Made by a program: the position numbers and the translations under genes
Assembly (NCBI GenBank): GCA_023374045.1
Contig: CM041776.1
Coordinates: 137,023,296 to 137,087,295 of the forward strand
From: Limonium bicolor
Taxonomy: Eukaryota > Streptophyta > Magnoliopsida > Caryophyllales > Plumbaginaceae
Direction: 5' to 3'
Length of the DNA: 64,000 bases
In this document: positions 62,302-64,000 of the stretch, one piece after another
How the letters are laid out: each line of letters begins with the position of its first letter
Numbering within the stretch: the first letter of the stretch is position 1
The notes under the pieces: generated by a model
Seen by the model: the letters and a program-made list of their open reading frames with translations, nothing else
Database searches by the model: none
Told to the model about the DNA's origin: nothing

Positions 62302-64000
62302 TGTGGAGGGTGATTTTTCGGTATGAGGGGGGGTCTATCTAGATATGGTCTGACTGAGAAGCCTAGATCCTAGAAAATGCCATTCTGTGAAGGATGAAAA
62401 CCCGTTATTCTTGGCATCCCTCAAATACCTACTCTATCGTCCGTCTTTCCCAGAAAGCACAAGGGGAACGCTAGTGAGCACTACACCCGCTCTCGATGGG
62501 CTCCACGCGGACTTATGCCTCTATAAGGCGGAGTTGACTAGAGTCGCCACCTAGTTTGACCTATGATAACTAGGAAGGAAGATCGGGTTCTAAGAACCGT
62601 TAATTGACTCTGAGATTGTTGCCTATGGATAGGACTTATCTGGTCATTTCAGAGATTCTGTGTGGGTTCGCACTGGGTTACACCCCTTGGAAGTGGCAAC
62701 GACCACGACTTCGGATTGGTGCCCGAGGAAACCTCGGTCTCCAATTGTCGGGATTACCTTCTTTTAAAACCTTTTTAGATAGATTCATTTAAAAGCCAAG
62801 AATAGGATTAGGACAGGAGGAGAGAAAAACGAGTGGATGAGGCGAGCTTTTCTGCCAAGCTAGCGTCAAGAAGAAGAATTGATGAATTCGAATGAGTATA
62901 GAATGAAAGATTAGGAGTCTGATTTTGAGAGTTGAAGAAGTCAAGAGTTTGTGGGAGTTAGAAGGGATTTGAATGTTTGACAGTCATAAATGTCGCCCTA
63001 GAGTTGGGAAAGGGGTTTTTTGGATTGGAATGGGGTCGCACCCTATGTGGGCTGCCTACGTACTCAACTCCCTGTTGAGATCAGACCTTACGTAGTTCAG
63101 GTTTGGGGGTTTTTTGGAGATTTTTGAGGAGTTTGGAGAAGTTTTTGGTTTAAGGTGTTAGTCTGTGAGACGCTCGGGTCTATAGGATGATCAAGGCTTG
63201 AAAGGGTTATAAGTTTTGAAGGTGTTCGGGTGTGAAAAGCTGAGGGTTCTTGAGGTTTTTGAGTTTGCTGAGTCTATGGAGATATTCGAGTTCGTTGAGC
63301 TGTTGAGACAGTCGAGTCTGTTGAGCTGTTGAGACGGTTGAGTCTGTTGAGCTGCTGAGACGGTCGAGTCTATTAAGCTGTTGAGACGTTCGAGTCTGTT
63401 GAGCTGCTGAGACGTTCGAGTCTGTTGAGCTGTTTAGATGTTCGAGTCTGTTGAGCTGTTTAGACGTTCGAGTCTGTTGAGCTGCTGAGACGTTCGAGTC
63501 TGTTGAGCTGTTTAGACGTTCGAGTCTGTTGAGCTGCTGAGACGTTCGAGTCTGTTGAGCTGTTTAGACGTTCGAGTCTGTTGAGCTGTTTAGACGTTCG
63601 AGTCTGTTGAGCTGCTGAGACGTTTAGAGATTCGAGATGCTTGAGTTCTAAGGAGTTTGGAGTTTCAAGGAGTTTGAGATTTATGATGTTTGGGATTATT
63701 TGGGAATGAAATGAAGTTGAATTGAATTGGGTTTGAATTGGATTCAAGTTCGATTTGGATTAAGAACGAGTTTGAATTGGATTGAGGTCGAGTTCGGTTT
63801 CAATTGAGGTCGAGTTTGAATTGGGTTGAGGTTCAGGCTTGAACTGGATTGAAGTTCGGGTTGGGTCAAAGTTCGGGTTGGGTCAAAGTTGAGTCAAAGT
63901 CAACATTCAAATTGGTCAAGGTCAATGTTTTTGGTCAAGGTCAACGTTGGATTGGTCAAAGTTCAGGTTGGTCAAATTTTTGGTTGGTCAAAGTTGGACC
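62302..64000 (-). repeat. Element E 5' LTR, truncated by window end
   Basis: Begins TGTGGAGGGTG like the 3' LTR. Contains the intact CTACGTA hairpin (63056-63095), the 26-bp repeat (63296-63625) and the start of the GGTCAA cluster. Confidence 0.92.

Larger units (their letters stand above)
31853..64000 (+). mobile_element. Element C: Tekay-like element, 5' part, carrying G, A and E
   Basis: Starts TGAAATACCCCAAAC, like D. The 5' LTR ends GGGGTGTTACA at 47176, followed by a degenerate PBS and the first 139 codons of gag. At 47816 the gag is interrupted by element E, which runs past the window. The rest of C should lie to the right. Confidence 0.85.
47816..64000 (-). mobile_element. Element E: large non-coding LTR element (LARD-like), runs off the window
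   Basis: 3' LTR 47816-54017, polypurine tract, 8.3-kb interior, PBS at 62280-62298, then the beginning of the 5' LTR at 62302. The sense strand is minus: TGTAGACACC at 54017 down to CCACA at 47816. The PBS is the same Ogre/Tat type as in A. The interior has no gag or pol motif in any frame. The short open frames are on both strands and mostly inside repeats. Confidence 0.88.

Overview
The window is plant nuclear DNA made up, as far as I can read, entirely of nested LTR retrotransposons. No host gene, tRNA or rRNA was recognised. Supporting this are spliceosomal-type introns, PBS sites for plant-type primer tRNAs, chromovirus and Ogre/Tat-type Gag proteins, LTRs of 1.7 to 6.2 kb, and perfect 5-bp target-site duplications (TSDs). 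A large, repeat-rich angiosperm genome is the natural reading; I cannot name the species.

Layout, outermost first. Element F (plus strand, long-LTR Ty3/gypsy) provides the base layer: 5' LTR fragments at 1-1274 and 30179-31534, a PBS at 31538 and a leader to 31852. Inserted in F's LTR is element B (1275-30173, TSD GGTGC), an Ogre/Tat-like element with a broken gag and no pol. B holds a 5.4-kb solo LTR, S1 (1910-7264, TSD CGAGC), and a complete Tekay/Del-like chromovirus on the minus strand, D (13191-27652, TSD ATTCA). Inserted in F's leader is element C (31853 to beyond the window, plus strand, Tekay-like). C's LTR of about 5 kb is split by a probable solo LTR, G (34840-36538), and by A (37157-45708), a gag-less relative of B. 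C's gag is cut at 47816 by E (minus strand, runs off the right end), a large element with 6.2-kb LTRs and no recognisable protein genes.

The main result is in element D. Between the Gag zinc knuckles and the protease lies an almost full-length AlkB-type Fe(II)/2-oxoglutarate dioxygenase domain (21141-21895, minus strand). All expected catalytic residues are visible: the HxD pair, the distal His, and the paired Arg of an RLNLTFR motif. It most resembles plant ALKBH1-like proteins. Gag contains two short GT-AG introns. A third donor at the end of gag can be joined in frame either to the AlkB exon or, skipping it, to protease-RT. D could therefore make Gag-AlkB and Gag-Pol by alternative splicing. 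Its LTRs are nearly identical and differ mainly by single-base homopolymer indels. The frameshifts in its genes are of the same kind, so many may be consensus errors and the element may be young and functional.

The other signals are non-coding. A perfect 9-bp stem with a 4-nt loop lies near the LTR 3' end in three long-LTR families, with different stem sequences in each (covariation). There are tandem arrays of covarying mini-hairpins in the 3' regions of A and B, a covarying CTACGTA hairpin in E, duplicated polypurine-tract motifs in several families, a 44-copy array of about 49 bp with higher-order structure in E, and dense clusters of W-box, site-II and GTCCG/CGGAC motifs.
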